This document shows, in pieces, positions 6,334 to 13,369 of a stretch of 31,409 nt of DNA. The notes below the pieces were generated by a model, which saw only the letters and a list, made by a program, of their open reading frames with translations, did not search any database and was not told where the DNA came from. The first letter of the stretch is position 1; every line of letters starts with the position of its first letter. Source of the DNA: JBDTES01 sp039922435 (lineage in GTDB: Bacteria > Patescibacteriota > Saccharimonadia > Saccharimonadales > UBA4665); the NCBI GenBank assembly GCA_039922435.1, contig JBDTES010000019.1, positions 1 through 31,409 of the forward strand, in the 5' to 3' direction. The position numbers and the translations under genes are program-made.

Positions 6334-6732
6334 TTAATTTACGGAACTTGCCAGAGTAATAGCTTCCCTTATCTGCTTTTCGATCTTGTTGCCGAATCTT
6401 TCAAGCTCATTTGGTGCAACCCACAAATATTCTTGGTGTTCTTCACTTAAAATAACTTCATTAGAGTTAACTTCACACAGGAAGAATAGCGCAACGATAT
6501 GTTTCAGTTCGCCCTCTGGCTTCGAAAACCATTCATCAACATGGATTATTTTCCCCACCTTAATCTCAGTTATACCTGTTTCTTCTTTTGTTTCCCGGCG
6601 TAACCCTTCCTCGAGCTTCTCTCCTTTTTCTAACCGGCCACCAACTGCTTGCCATCGGTCACCTTCTCGGACAATTAGGAATTTACCATCACTATTTTTA
6701 ATTACTGCTTTAACGTCTACTTGATTATCCAT
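6334..6732 (-). CDS. NUDIX hydrolase
   Basis: 132 aa. A complete Nudix box spans residues 32-54 (G32, E38, R46-E47, E50-E51, G53, I54), matching G-x5-E-x7-R-E-U-x-E-E-x-G-U. NUDIX enzymes cleave nucleoside diphosphates linked to another group; the small size and ordinary flanks fit a house-cleaning MutT-type enzyme, but the substrate is not determinable. The start at 6732 is supported by an extended -10 (TGC-TAGAGT) ending 6 nt upstream on the minus strand. It is convergent with the preceding unknown gene. Confidence 0.9.
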   Translation of the reverse strand: MDNQVDVKAVIKNSDGKFLIVREGDRWQAVGGRLEKGEKLEEGLRRETKEETGITEIKVGKIIHVDEWFSKPEGELKHIVALFFLCEVNSNEVILSEEHQEYLWVAPNELERFGNKIEKQIREAITLASSVN

Positions 6733-6738
6733 ATGGCA

Positions 6739-6744
6739 ACTCTA
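6739..6744 (-). promoter_or_regulatory. Extended -10 (TGC-TAGAGT) of the NUDIX gene
   Basis: On the minus strand TAGAGT preceded by TGC ends 6 nt before the ATG at 6732; no Shine-Dalgarno site, so a leaderless mRNA is predicted. Confidence 0.45.
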
Positions 6745-6880
6745 GCAAAGCTTGACTTAAACGTCCATAGGCTGGAGATGCTTCATTGCTTCGTAGCAGG
6801 TTAAGTAAAATGGTATTAGTCTGATATAGGTATAATATAATCATCCACAGGTAAGGTTTGGGCTAGCCGGTTAGGTTTAT

Positions 6881-7327
6881 TCAGATTCTGAGTAATATCA
6901 TGAACATGGTAGCGCCGTACAGAACCTCGACGAAGATTCCCCAGGGGCGCTCATATTTCTGAATGTTCATATGGAATTGAATAAACCGATTGCCCTTCGA
7001 GGGCTGTAACTTGCCAAATTTCTCTTTGATAGCGAACCGGTATATCCATGGCAAATCGGGTGAATAGGCAACTAGACCGATATAGAACTGCGAGATGTGG
7101 CCACTGGTTATAAGCCAGATTGAAATTATGACGGCCGAAATGATGTCTATTGCTACAACAGCCCCAATAATAATCCTATTTTTTGGGTGTTCGGCACCAG
7201 TTTTAAGCCAAAAGTGGGGTGACGCGTCGAGTACAAAGTGACTAATAAAGGCTAGTGGGACTGCTACTGGCCACGGCAAGAATTTGCCTAGAACGGCTCC
7301 GGTTAGCATGTGATTGGTTAAAGTCAT
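6881..7327 (-). CDS. Small integral membrane protein, YdjM/DUF457-like
   Basis: 148 aa with three to four hydrophobic spans. The N-terminal half carries LTNHMLTGAVLG and FISHFVLDASPHFW, which resemble the H...HxxLDxxPH pattern of YdjM-type membrane proteins annotated as putative metal-dependent hydrolases; His6, His30 and His38 with Asp34 could bind a metal at the membrane. A further YSPDLPW motif lies in the middle. The enzymatic activity of this family is unproven. A -10-like TAGAAT lies 9 nt upstream of the start, inside or next to an 11-bp palindrome. Assignment is tentative. Confidence 0.55.
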   Translation of the reverse strand: MTLTNHMLTGAVLGKFLPWPVAVPLAFISHFVLDASPHFWLKTGAEHPKNRIIIGAVVAIDIISAVIISIWLITSGHISQFYIGLVAYSPDLPWIYRFAIKEKFGKLQPSKGNRFIQFHMNIQKYERPWGIFVEVLYGATMFMILLRI

Positions 7328-7336
7328 ATTAATCTC

Positions 7337-7358
7337 ATTCTATCAGACTAAGTCTAAT
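7337..7358 (-). promoter_or_regulatory. -10 box with adjoining palindrome (possible operator)
   Basis: On the minus strand TAGAAT (7342-7337) ends 9 nt before the ATG at 7327. Directly upstream, 7342-7358 is an interrupted palindrome with core AGACT-A-AGTCT (7345-7355), placed where a repressor would block the promoter. Confidence 0.35.
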
Positions 7359-7541
7359 CTATTTTGCTGTATTCTTGTCGTATAAGATATAGCCGTAGGT
7401 TCTATACAATATAAGTATTCGAGGTAGCCCGAGTGAGTCATGGATGGTGTTTTTATATATTTATTTGGGTTGTAGACTTAACGAAAATGTGAAGTACGCT
7501 GATGCGTCAAGCTAACCTGTAACCATAAGTCCCTAGCCTTG

Positions 7542-7547
7542 TATAAT
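7542..7547 (+). promoter_or_regulatory. -10 box upstream of the DUF1704 gene
   Basis: TATAAT at 7542-7547, giving a leader of about 37 nt before ATG 7591. A weaker TATAAC at 7580-7585, 5 nt before the ATG, could instead give a leaderless start. Confidence 0.4.
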
Positions 7548-7590
7548 ATATGTAAGATTAAGTTTAATTAGGTCGAATTTATAACTCTTT

Positions 7591-8916
7591 ATGCGTGAAA
7601 TAACCAACCACGATGTACTTGAAGCGATCAAGCCTACCAATGCTGGCACGGGTGAAGAGACGTTGGTTTATAAGAATCTGGCAGCTACCGTACAGAAATT
7701 TAGACCCAGTCACGCTGCCCGTTTAGCTGAGTTAAGAGGTAGTAAGAAAGATAGTCTTGAGTGGTTAACTGCAGCCAGAAGTCTTGCTTATGAACGCCTT
7801 ATGATAATCGCCGAGAAGGTAGTTAACTCTAGTGTCAAGAATCGAGATTTATGGTCAGACCGATTTACTGCGGCTTCCATTGAGATTTATGGTCAGCCAG
7901 ACCCGGAGGAGGTAGCCCAGCTTCTCATAAATGAATATTGGCTCCTCAAGCAATCACAGATCAAAGATAATAGCTTACGGCCGTATGTTAAGTTTTTAAT
8001 TAGCGTTTATGGGCCAATAGTTGATGGTAGGGTTAGTAGCTTGCTTGACGAAAAAAAGACTGAAGCAGAAAAGATAGCTATCCGTGAGTACGGCACAGCT
8101 ATTATGAATTCGTACAGACCACTTTTTGATCTTGTAGATAAATCGGCTAGAACTGAGTATGGTTCAAAGGATCTACAAAGACTCTTTGATAGGACGCTTA
8201 AGTGGCTGGAAGAACATGATGACAAAAAATGGTCTAAATGGGCGACTATTAGCGTCAATGGCACCTCCTTATCAGTAGATGCCGCTAGTCGCAAAATAGA
8301 AATCGCAAATCATAGGGAACCTGCTAGTGCAGAGGATACAAGGGGCCTAATAGCTCACGAACTGCTAGTACATGCCCTGAGAGCAAAGAATGGTTATAAA
8401 ACTGGCAACACGAAGCTTGCAACTGGTCTTGTAGGTCATATTGATACCGAAGAAGGCTTAGGTATTCTAGCCGAGGACGCAGTGAATGGTCGGCTGCCAG
8501 ATAGGGCTTATGACCGCTACGTTGATATCGCTCTAGCTCTAGGTAGTGTTGATGGTGTACAGAGGTCTCGAAAGGAAATCTTCCAGATTAGCTTTGCCCG
8601 CCAGTTAATTCGTGGACGAACCGGTGGTGTATTAAATGAGCCTGGCGTACCCTCGCTTGAGCGTAGAGTGTGGGGCCATGTTGATCGAATATATAGAGGT
8701 GGTAAAGGGGATAGTCTGAACGCCAGACAGGCTGTCTTTACGAAAGACATAGTTTACTACGTTGGTTACAAACAAATGTCTAGATATATTACAAGACAGC
8801 TGGCCGCGGGCGAACCAGTTAGTAAAGTCTTTAAGTATCTATCGCGGGCTAAGTTTGATCCTATGAACTCGTTACATATCGAAGAATTGGCTAAGTGGTT
8901 CGACAAAGGTCTCTAG
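7591..8916 (+). CDS. DUF1704 / MATCAP-like zinc metallopeptidase
   Basis: 441 aa. The active-site helix HELLVH lies at 256-261 (HExxxH, His256, Glu257, His261) and a downstream TEEGLGILAE segment at 286-295 supplies the third ligand Glu; together they match DUF1704 (PF08014), the family formerly named for its QEGLA motif. Eukaryotic members (MATCAP/TMCP) are carboxypeptidases that remove the C-terminal tyrosine of alpha-tubulin; the bacterial substrate is unknown. Residues 1-200 are mostly helical and charged. No signal peptide or membrane span is seen, so it should act in the cytosol. The catalytic set is intact. It is a single gene divergent from the YdjM-like gene, with about 260 nt of promoter region between them. 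Confidence 0.82.
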   Translation: MREITNHDVLEAIKPTNAGTGEETLVYKNLAATVQKFRPSHAARLAELRGSKKDSLEWLTAARSLAYERLMIIAEKVVNSSVKNRDLWSDRFTAASIEIYGQPDPEEVAQLLINEYWLLKQSQIKDNSLRPYVKFLISVYGPIVDGRVSSLLDEKKTEAEKIAIREYGTAIMNSYRPLFDLVDKSARTEYGSKDLQRLFDRTLKWLEEHDDKKWSKWATISVNGTSLSVDAASRKIEIANHREPASAEDTRGLIAHELLVHALRAKNGYKTGNTKLATGLVGHIDTEEGLGILAEDAVNGRLPDRAYDRYVDIALALGSVDGVQRSRKEIFQISFARQLIRGRTGGVLNEPGVPSLERRVWGHVDRIYRGGKGDSLNARQAVFTKDIVYYVGYKQMSRYITRQLAAGEPVSKVFKYLSRAKFDPMNSLHIEELAKWFDKGL

Positions 8917-8970
8917 CCAGACGCTCCGCAGTATCAGGAATAACACCTACGTCGGAGGGAAAACTTTTGC

Positions 8971-8976
8971 TATACT
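8971..8976 (+). promoter_or_regulatory. Extended -10 (TGC-TATACT), leaderless GTG start
   Basis: TATACT preceded by TGC ends 6 nt before GTG 8983. No Shine-Dalgarno site lies at usable distance, so initiation on a leaderless GTG is predicted. Confidence 0.5.
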
Positions 8977-8982
8977 TCTAAA

Positions 8983-9477
8983 GTGCAAGAAATAACTGTA
9001 GATTCTCTTAAAATATTAGCCTCCGAAATAACTCAAGCTAGCCATAAGTGGCACTTTCATATATTGACACCGGCTTGCAAGCTTAACGAGAAGCCAAGAC
9101 ATGCTTTCGTATTAGAAGATGTTACAGCTGGCCAGTCCTATGTGAGTTATTCTGATCAGCCCGAGAAATCCTTGGCAGTAGAGTTGGCCCCACTAATTAG
9201 CGGCCCTAAAATACTTGATCAAACTACCACTGACGCTGATTATAAGCCATCACAAGAGACCGCTGATATGCTTAAACAGTCTGGTACTAATATTGCTGGT
9301 ACTGAGTGGCATCATCACATGCTCTTTCCTGATTGCCGGTATAATCATCATGCCCCAAAGTACGTATTGCTATTCGAGGACACTACTCTGAACGAGAATA
9401 TTGAAATGTTTAGCGACGCTGAGCCGACTAGTGATCTTCGTAAGCTCGAGACCGACTTTTACGCATCAGAATCGTAA
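8983..9477 (+). CDS. Unknown protein with two W-H-x-H...C repeats
   Basis: 164 aa starting with GTG, chosen because the -10 box ends 6 nt upstream. The protein is a tandem duplication. Repeat 1 has W23-H24-F-H26-I-L-T-P30-A-C32 and E45-D46; repeat 2 has W109-H110-H-H112-M-L-F-P116-D-C118 and E132-D133. Spacing from the Trp to the Glu-Asp pair differs by one residue (22 versus 23), and both halves continue into a similar T-rich strand. The conserved His-x-His and Cys are natural metal ligands, so each repeat may be a small metal-binding domain, or the two may form one pseudo-dimer. I recognise no named family. No signal peptide or membrane span. It lies between the DUF1704 gene and comEC but has its own promoter. 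Confidence 0.68.
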   Translation: MQEITVDSLKILASEITQASHKWHFHILTPACKLNEKPRHAFVLEDVTAGQSYVSYSDQPEKSLAVELAPLISGPKILDQTTTDADYKPSQETADMLKQSGTNIAGTEWHHHMLFPDCRYNHHAPKYVLLFEDTTLNENIEMFSDAEPTSDLRKLETDFYASES

Positions 9478-9554
9478 AACTAGCCACTTTTAATTTGTAG
9501 TTACATTAATTGCTCATGGTTGTCCCCGTATAGTTTGCTAATATTTGATTTATT

Positions 9555-11003
9555 ATGAACGGTCAACTGCACCGCAGGCGGTATAATCGGTCGACAATTG
9601 CCTTTCTACTGTGTGCCGCAGTTCTGGGTGGTTTAGTGCTAGCTCGGACTCATTTGTTAGTGAGCGGTCTTTGGCTGTGGCCGCTCGGTGGCTTAGTAAT
9701 CTTTAGTTTGCGACGACGTAGTGCATTGACGGTGCTAGCCGTTATTAGCTTTGGTTTAGTTTTGGGCTGTTGGCGTGGAGGTAATTTTATGCAGCAACTC
9801 CAGCCATATCAGGTGTTATCTCACCAAAAGGTAACAATTACAGGCAACGTAATAATTGATGCTGTTTATAATAACCACAAACAACTCAGTTTTGTGATTG
9901 ACCACGTTAAATTTGTGAGTCCGGTCGAAGAGTCGGTACCTGGTCGGATGAAGATCAGTGGTTACGGCGTAAACATGGTTTATCGGGGTGACATAGTGAA
10001 GATAAGTGGCAGTTTGTATCCGACGCGCGGGGCTAACCAGGCTTCAATTGGTTATTCTGAGATGAGTGTGATCGGTAGTCGACCGTCGTTTGTTGATTCG
10101 TTTCGTCGTAATTTCTCGGCTGGCATGCAATCGGCGCTACCAGAGCCGGCGGCTTCGTTTGGTCTGGGGCTTTTGGTAGGCCAGCGTAACACCCTGCCGC
10201 CAGATGTTACTCAGGCACTTTTAATGGTTGGGCTGACCCATATTATCGCGGTTAGTGGCTACAATCTAACGATATTACTGGAGGCATCGCGCCGGTTACT
10301 TGGTAAGCGTTCTAAATTTCAATCAACCATAGCTGCTCTAGCCTTAATTGGGTTATTTTTGCTGATAGCTGGCAGTAGTGCCAGTATTGTGCGGGCAGCC
10401 GTAATTAGTGTAATTGGGCTAGCTGCTTGGTATTACGGCCGGACTATCCGGCCGACGCTCCTAATTTTACTGGCAGCCGCCCTAACAGCCTATGCCAGCC
10501 CAGTTTATTTGTGGTCGGATATTAGCTGGTACCTGTCATTTCTAGCATTCTTTGGGGTACTAGTGTTGGCGCCGCAGATAGTTAAGCGGTTTTTTGGCGG
10601 TAAACAACCTCATCTGCTGGTCCAGATAGTGCTTGAGAGTTTGTGTGCTGAGATTATGACCATCCCGATTATTCTGTTTACGTTTGGCCAGATGTCGTTT
10701 ATTGGACTGCTGGCTAATATGTTAGTGGCGGCCTCGATACCGCTAGCTATGTTACTGAGCCTGGTGGCAGGTTTGGCTGGCATGCTAATTCCGGCGGTAG
10801 CCGGTTGGTTGGCATGGCCAGCCAGCCTACTCCTAACTTATATGTTAGATGTAGCTAACTTACTGAGCCGGATTCCGCATATTTTTATACAGAATATATC
10901 ACTTTCGGTAGCTGGCATGGTGTTTCTGTACACCTGCGTCGTAGGGCTACTAGCTATCCTTAAAACTCGAAATAAACGTCAATCTGGTATAATCAATCTG
11001 TAA
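9555..11003 (+). CDS. comEC: ComEC/Rec2 DNA-uptake channel, short form
   Basis: 482 aa. Residues about 12-72 contain hydrophobic spans, about 92-175 an extracytoplasmic OB-like (DUF4131) segment, and about 195-470 the Competence domain (PF03772) with GLGLLVGQRN at 203-212 and the hallmark GLTHIIAVSGYNLTIL at 226-241. ComEC forms the inner-membrane channel that admits single-stranded DNA during transformation. The C-terminal metallo-beta-lactamase-like domain found in many ComEC proteins (usual total 700-800 aa) is absent, so degradation of the second strand, if it occurs, must use another nuclease. No start-proximal Shine-Dalgarno; the nearest AT-rich -10 candidates lie at about 9529-9545. 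The pilus and recombination genes downstream fit a role in DNA uptake. Confidence 0.9.
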   Translation: MNGQLHRRRYNRSTIAFLLCAAVLGGLVLARTHLLVSGLWLWPLGGLVIFSLRRRSALTVLAVISFGLVLGCWRGGNFMQQLQPYQVLSHQKVTITGNVIIDAVYNNHKQLSFVIDHVKFVSPVEESVPGRMKISGYGVNMVYRGDIVKISGSLYPTRGANQASIGYSEMSVIGSRPSFVDSFRRNFSAGMQSALPEPAASFGLGLLVGQRNTLPPDVTQALLMVGLTHIIAVSGYNLTILLEASRRLLGKRSKFQSTIAALALIGLFLLIAGSSASIVRAAVISVIGLAAWYYGRTIRPTLLILLAAALTAYASPVYLWSDISWYLSFLAFFGVLVLAPQIVKRFFGGKQPHLLVQIVLESLCAEIMTIPIILFTFGQMSFIGLLANMLVAASIPLAMLLSLVAGLAGMLIPAVAGWLAWPASLLLTYMLDVANLLSRIPHIFIQNISLSVAGMVFLYTCVVGLLAILKTRNKRQSGIINL

Positions 11004-11015
11004 AAGGATAGGAGG
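10988..11015 (+). promoter_or_regulatory. -10 box and strong Shine-Dalgarno of yebC
   Basis: TATAAT (10988-10993) preceded by TGG lies inside the end of comEC, and AGGAGG (11010-11015) sits 5 nt before the ATG at 11021. This is one of the few genes here with a consensus ribosome site. Confidence 0.65.
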
Positions 11016-11020
11016 TCGCT

Positions 11021-11755
11021 ATGTCCGGACATTCTAAATGGTCAACAATTAAACGCCAGAAGGGCGTCAAAGACGCCGCTAGAGGTGCTGTCTTTACTAA
11101 ACTTGGCAATAATATTGCTATGGCAGCCCGTAGTGGCACCGATCCAGATATGAACTTCTCGTTGCGCCTAGCCATCGATAAAGCTAAAGCCGCCAATATG
11201 CCGGCCGCTAATATTCAGCGAGCCATCGACCGAATTAAAGACAAGGACGCTGCTCAGCTGCAAGAGGTACTGTACGAGGGCTATGGTCCAGGCGGCGTGG
11301 CTATATTAGTAGAGGTGGCCACCGATAACCTAAATCGGACCTATCCAGAAGTTCGTCTAGCTTTCTCTAAGCACGGCGGCAATATAGCCGAGAAGGGCGC
11401 TGTGGCCTTCCAGTTTGACCATAGAGGCGTTATCCGTGCAAGTGACATAAGTGACGACTTGACTCTAAAAGCCCTAGATGCCGGCGCTACAGATGTTCAG
11501 GAAGAAGATGGTGAGTCGGTGATATACACTGAGTCAACCGATCTAGCCAAAGTGCGCGACAGCCTCAAAAACGATGGCGTTGAAATTACCGAAGCCGAGC
11601 TGACCTATGTACCGAATAATTCGATTGAAATTACCGAAGCGGATGTGGCCGGCAAAGTTATGCGCCTAATGGATGCTCTGGATGAGATTGATGACGTCCA
11701 AAATACCCATGTAAACTTCGATATCGACGAAGGGCTGCTTATGCAAAATGGCTAG
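11021..11755 (+). CDS. yebC: YebC/PmpR family protein
   Basis: 244 aa, standard family length. The N-terminus MSGHSKWSTIKRQKG, the middle segment LYEGYGPGGVAILVE and NRTYPEVRLAFSKHGG are family signatures. YebC was long annotated as a transcriptional regulator; more recent work on YebC/TACO1 proteins points to a ribosome-associated role in easing stalls at proline stretches. The gene starts a run with the 2H phosphoesterase and ruvC (each overlapping the next by 4-8 nt), the familiar yebC-ruvC neighbourhood of many bacteria. A proline-rich protein gene lies 1.1 kb downstream. The strong AGGAGG site predicts good expression. Confidence 0.93.
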   Translation: MSGHSKWSTIKRQKGVKDAARGAVFTKLGNNIAMAARSGTDPDMNFSLRLAIDKAKAANMPAANIQRAIDRIKDKDAAQLQEVLYEGYGPGGVAILVEVATDNLNRTYPEVRLAFSKHGGNIAEKGAVAFQFDHRGVIRASDISDDLTLKALDAGATDVQEEDGESVIYTESTDLAKVRDSLKNDGVEITEAELTYVPNNSIEITEADVAGKVMRLMDALDEIDDVQNTHVNFDIDEGLLMQNG

Positions 11756-12359
11756 TCTGTCTTGTAATGTAGTACTTTTACCGAACTCTGAGCTAGCGGA
11801 TAAAGCGATTGCGACGAGTCGGGGGTTAGCCAAAGAGCCAGTTTTATTTACTCTTGAAATTGGCAAATTCTTTCCACATGTGTCTATTTATATGCTTCAG
11901 CTGAGACGAGCGGATTTGCTTGAGGCCGTAGAGCGATTAAAACAACTTGCTGATAGGTTGCAGTCGTTTGAACTCGCGGCTAGGAAATATAATCAAGAGC
12001 AGGGATATTTTGATATTGAATATACCAAAACTGAGGCCATCAGATTATTACAGCCTAAAGTTATTGAGCTCCTAAACCCAATGCGTGATGGCCTAATGCC
12101 AGATGATGCTAAGCGACTACATAATATCTCTGGGTTAAAGCTCGAGAATATAAAGCTCTATGGCTTTAGTTCGGTTGGCGAACTGTATAGGCCGCACCTG
12201 ACTCTTACTAGATTTTTCGGAAGAATGGATATTTCAAATCTTCCGCTACCTAATGCCAACGAATTTAGCGGGGAATTTCCGGCTATCGGCATTTTTGAAA
12301 TGGGCCCAAACGGTACTTGTAAACGAAAAATCTCTGAGTTTGAATTGAGATATCAATGA
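11748..12359 (+). CDS. 2H phosphoesterase / 2'-5' RNA ligase-like protein
   Basis: 203 aa. Two H-x-[ST] motifs, H44-V-S46 in FFPHVSIYML and H150-L-T152 in YRPHLTLTRF, lie about 106 residues apart and are each followed by a hydrophobic strand, the signature of the 2H phosphoesterase superfamily (LigT, cyclic phosphodiesterases, DUF1045-like). Such enzymes act on 2',3'-cyclic or 2',5' phosphodiester bonds of RNA or nucleotides. Length and the helical insert between motifs fit this superfamily. The start overlaps yebC by 8 nt and the end overlaps ruvC by 4 nt, so translation is probably coupled across all three. Which substrate it uses is unknown. Confidence 0.72.
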   Translation: MASLSCNVVLLPNSELADKAIATSRGLAKEPVLFTLEIGKFFPHVSIYMLQLRRADLLEAVERLKQLADRLQSFELAARKYNQEQGYFDIEYTKTEAIRLLQPKVIELLNPMRDGLMPDDAKRLHNISGLKLENIKLYGFSSVGELYRPHLTLTRFFGRMDISNLPLPNANEFSGEFPAIGIFEMGPNGTCKRKISEFELRYQ

Positions 12360-12832
12360 GGATTATCGGGATTGACCCGGGGACGGGGATTTTGGGTTTT
12401 GGTGTAATTGACGCCTCGGGTGGTAAGGCTAAATTAGTTGATGCTGGGGTGATTCGGACGCCTGTTCACGAAGATGATGCCGTTCGTTTGCAAACTATCT
12501 TTGACGAATTAACAGACATAATTACGGCTACTAAACCGACCGTTATGAGTGTCGAGAAACTGTTTTTTGCCCAGAATGTTACTACGGCTATGACGGTGTC
12601 CCAAGCTCGGGGAGTAATTCTTCTTTGTGGCAAACAAGCCGGGCTAGAAATTTTTGAATACACACCGCTGCAAATTAAGATGGCCATTACCGGCTATGGC
12701 CGGGCCGATAAAAAACAGATGCAAGAGATGGTTCGAGTGATTATGGGCTTAAAAGTTGCACCCCAGCCGGACGACTGCGCCGATGCAATTGCGGCCGCCC
12801 TAATGCATGCTCAGACTATAAAACTGGGTTAG
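12356..12832 (+). CDS. ruvC: Holliday junction endonuclease RuvC
   Basis: 158 aa. Catalytic acidic residues are in place: Asp7 in IGIDPGTG, Glu67 in SVEKLFF, and Asp140 and Asp143 in PDDCADAIAAAL (compare E. coli D7, E66, D138, D141). RuvC cuts Holliday junctions symmetrically after RuvAB branch migration. The start codon overlaps the stop of the 2H gene (ATGA). ruvA follows 0.5 kb downstream, separated by the Pro-rich gene, and ruvB lies at 16.4 kb. Confidence 0.95.
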   Translation: MRIIGIDPGTGILGFGVIDASGGKAKLVDAGVIRTPVHEDDAVRLQTIFDELTDIITATKPTVMSVEKLFFAQNVTTAMTVSQARGVILLCGKQAGLEIFEYTPLQIKMAITGYGRADKKQMQEMVRVIMGLKVAPQPDDCADAIAAALMHAQTIKLG

Positions 12833-12833
12833 G

Positions 12834-12894
12834 TTAGACTGAAATAGCTAGCCATGGTACAGTGGAAGCACTAGCATTAAAATAAATAGGAGAG
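12834..12894 (+). promoter_or_regulatory. Promoter and Shine-Dalgarno of the Pro-rich gene
   Basis: TTAGAC (12834-12839), 18-nt spacer, TACAGT (12858-12863) preceded by TGG; then AGGAG (12888-12892) 5 nt before ATG 12898. A leader of about 28 nt is predicted. Confidence 0.5.
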
Positions 12895-12897
12895 AAA

Positions 12898-13308
12898 ATG
12901 CCTCCACAAGAATCACAAAATCCAAACGTAAATAACCCAATCGCGGCTCCCGTACCAGCCCCGATGGCGCCTGAACCACAGGCTCCCGTTGCACCACCTG
13001 CTGAACCGCAGATACCAGTTATGCCACCAGCTGAACCGAGTGTGCCACCGGTGCCTGTTCCGAGTGAACCACTAGTAGTGCCTATTTCTGAGCCAGCCAT
13101 TCCACTAGCCCCAGTACCGGATAGTGAACCTACTCAGCCGCAGATTCCTGAAGTACCAGCTACAGCAGCGCCTGAGCCACCCGTTCCAACCGAACCAGTT
13201 GCCCCACCAGATGCACCGTTAGCGCCAACGGCGCCGCCTCAACCGTCTGGGCCAGTCGCTCCAGGCTCGAATCTGCCTGGTCAAACTGGTGCGCCAGTCA
13301 TCGGTTAG
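12898..13308 (+). CDS. Proline-rich low-complexity acidic protein
   Basis: 136 aa, of which 47 are proline (about 35 percent). Only 13 amino-acid types occur: there is no Lys, Arg, His, Cys, Trp, Tyr or Phe in the whole protein, so it carries only negative charge and no aromatic side chain. The pattern is irregular PxP/APxP/PAEP units with six di-proline pairs but no triple proline, ending in a Gly-rich tail. No signal peptide or membrane span is visible, so it should be a cytosolic, extended, disordered chain. It has its own promoter and ribosome site and lies between ruvC and ruvA. The reverse strand also has an open frame, Gly-rich, but that is a by-product of the GC pattern. Function unknown; a spacer, scaffold or ligand for proline-binding domains is possible. 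Confidence 0.75.
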   Translation: MPPQESQNPNVNNPIAAPVPAPMAPEPQAPVAPPAEPQIPVMPPAEPSVPPVPVPSEPLVVPISEPAIPLAPVPDSEPTQPQIPEVPATAAPEPPVPTEPVAPPDAPLAPTAPPQPSGPVAPGSNLPGQTGAPVIG

Positions 13309-13339
13309 TCGTTAGCTATCGATTCTAATTACAACACTC

Positions 13340-13363
13340 CTATCTGATAGTAGGTAGTATACT
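13340..13363 (+). promoter_or_regulatory. -10 box and small palindrome before ruvA
   Basis: TATACT (13358-13363) ends 6 nt before ATG 13370, predicting a leaderless mRNA. An 11-bp palindrome CTATC-T-GATAG (13340-13350) sits in the -10/-35 spacer and may be an operator. Confidence 0.45.
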
Positions 13364-13369
13364 TAGGGT

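Noticed and set aside
12834..13100. Minus-strand Gly-rich 88-aa frame opposite the Pro-rich gene
   Set aside because: Proline codons (CCN) read as glycine (GGN) on the other strand, so the open frame is a mirror of the plus-strand composition. It has no promoter or ribosome site.
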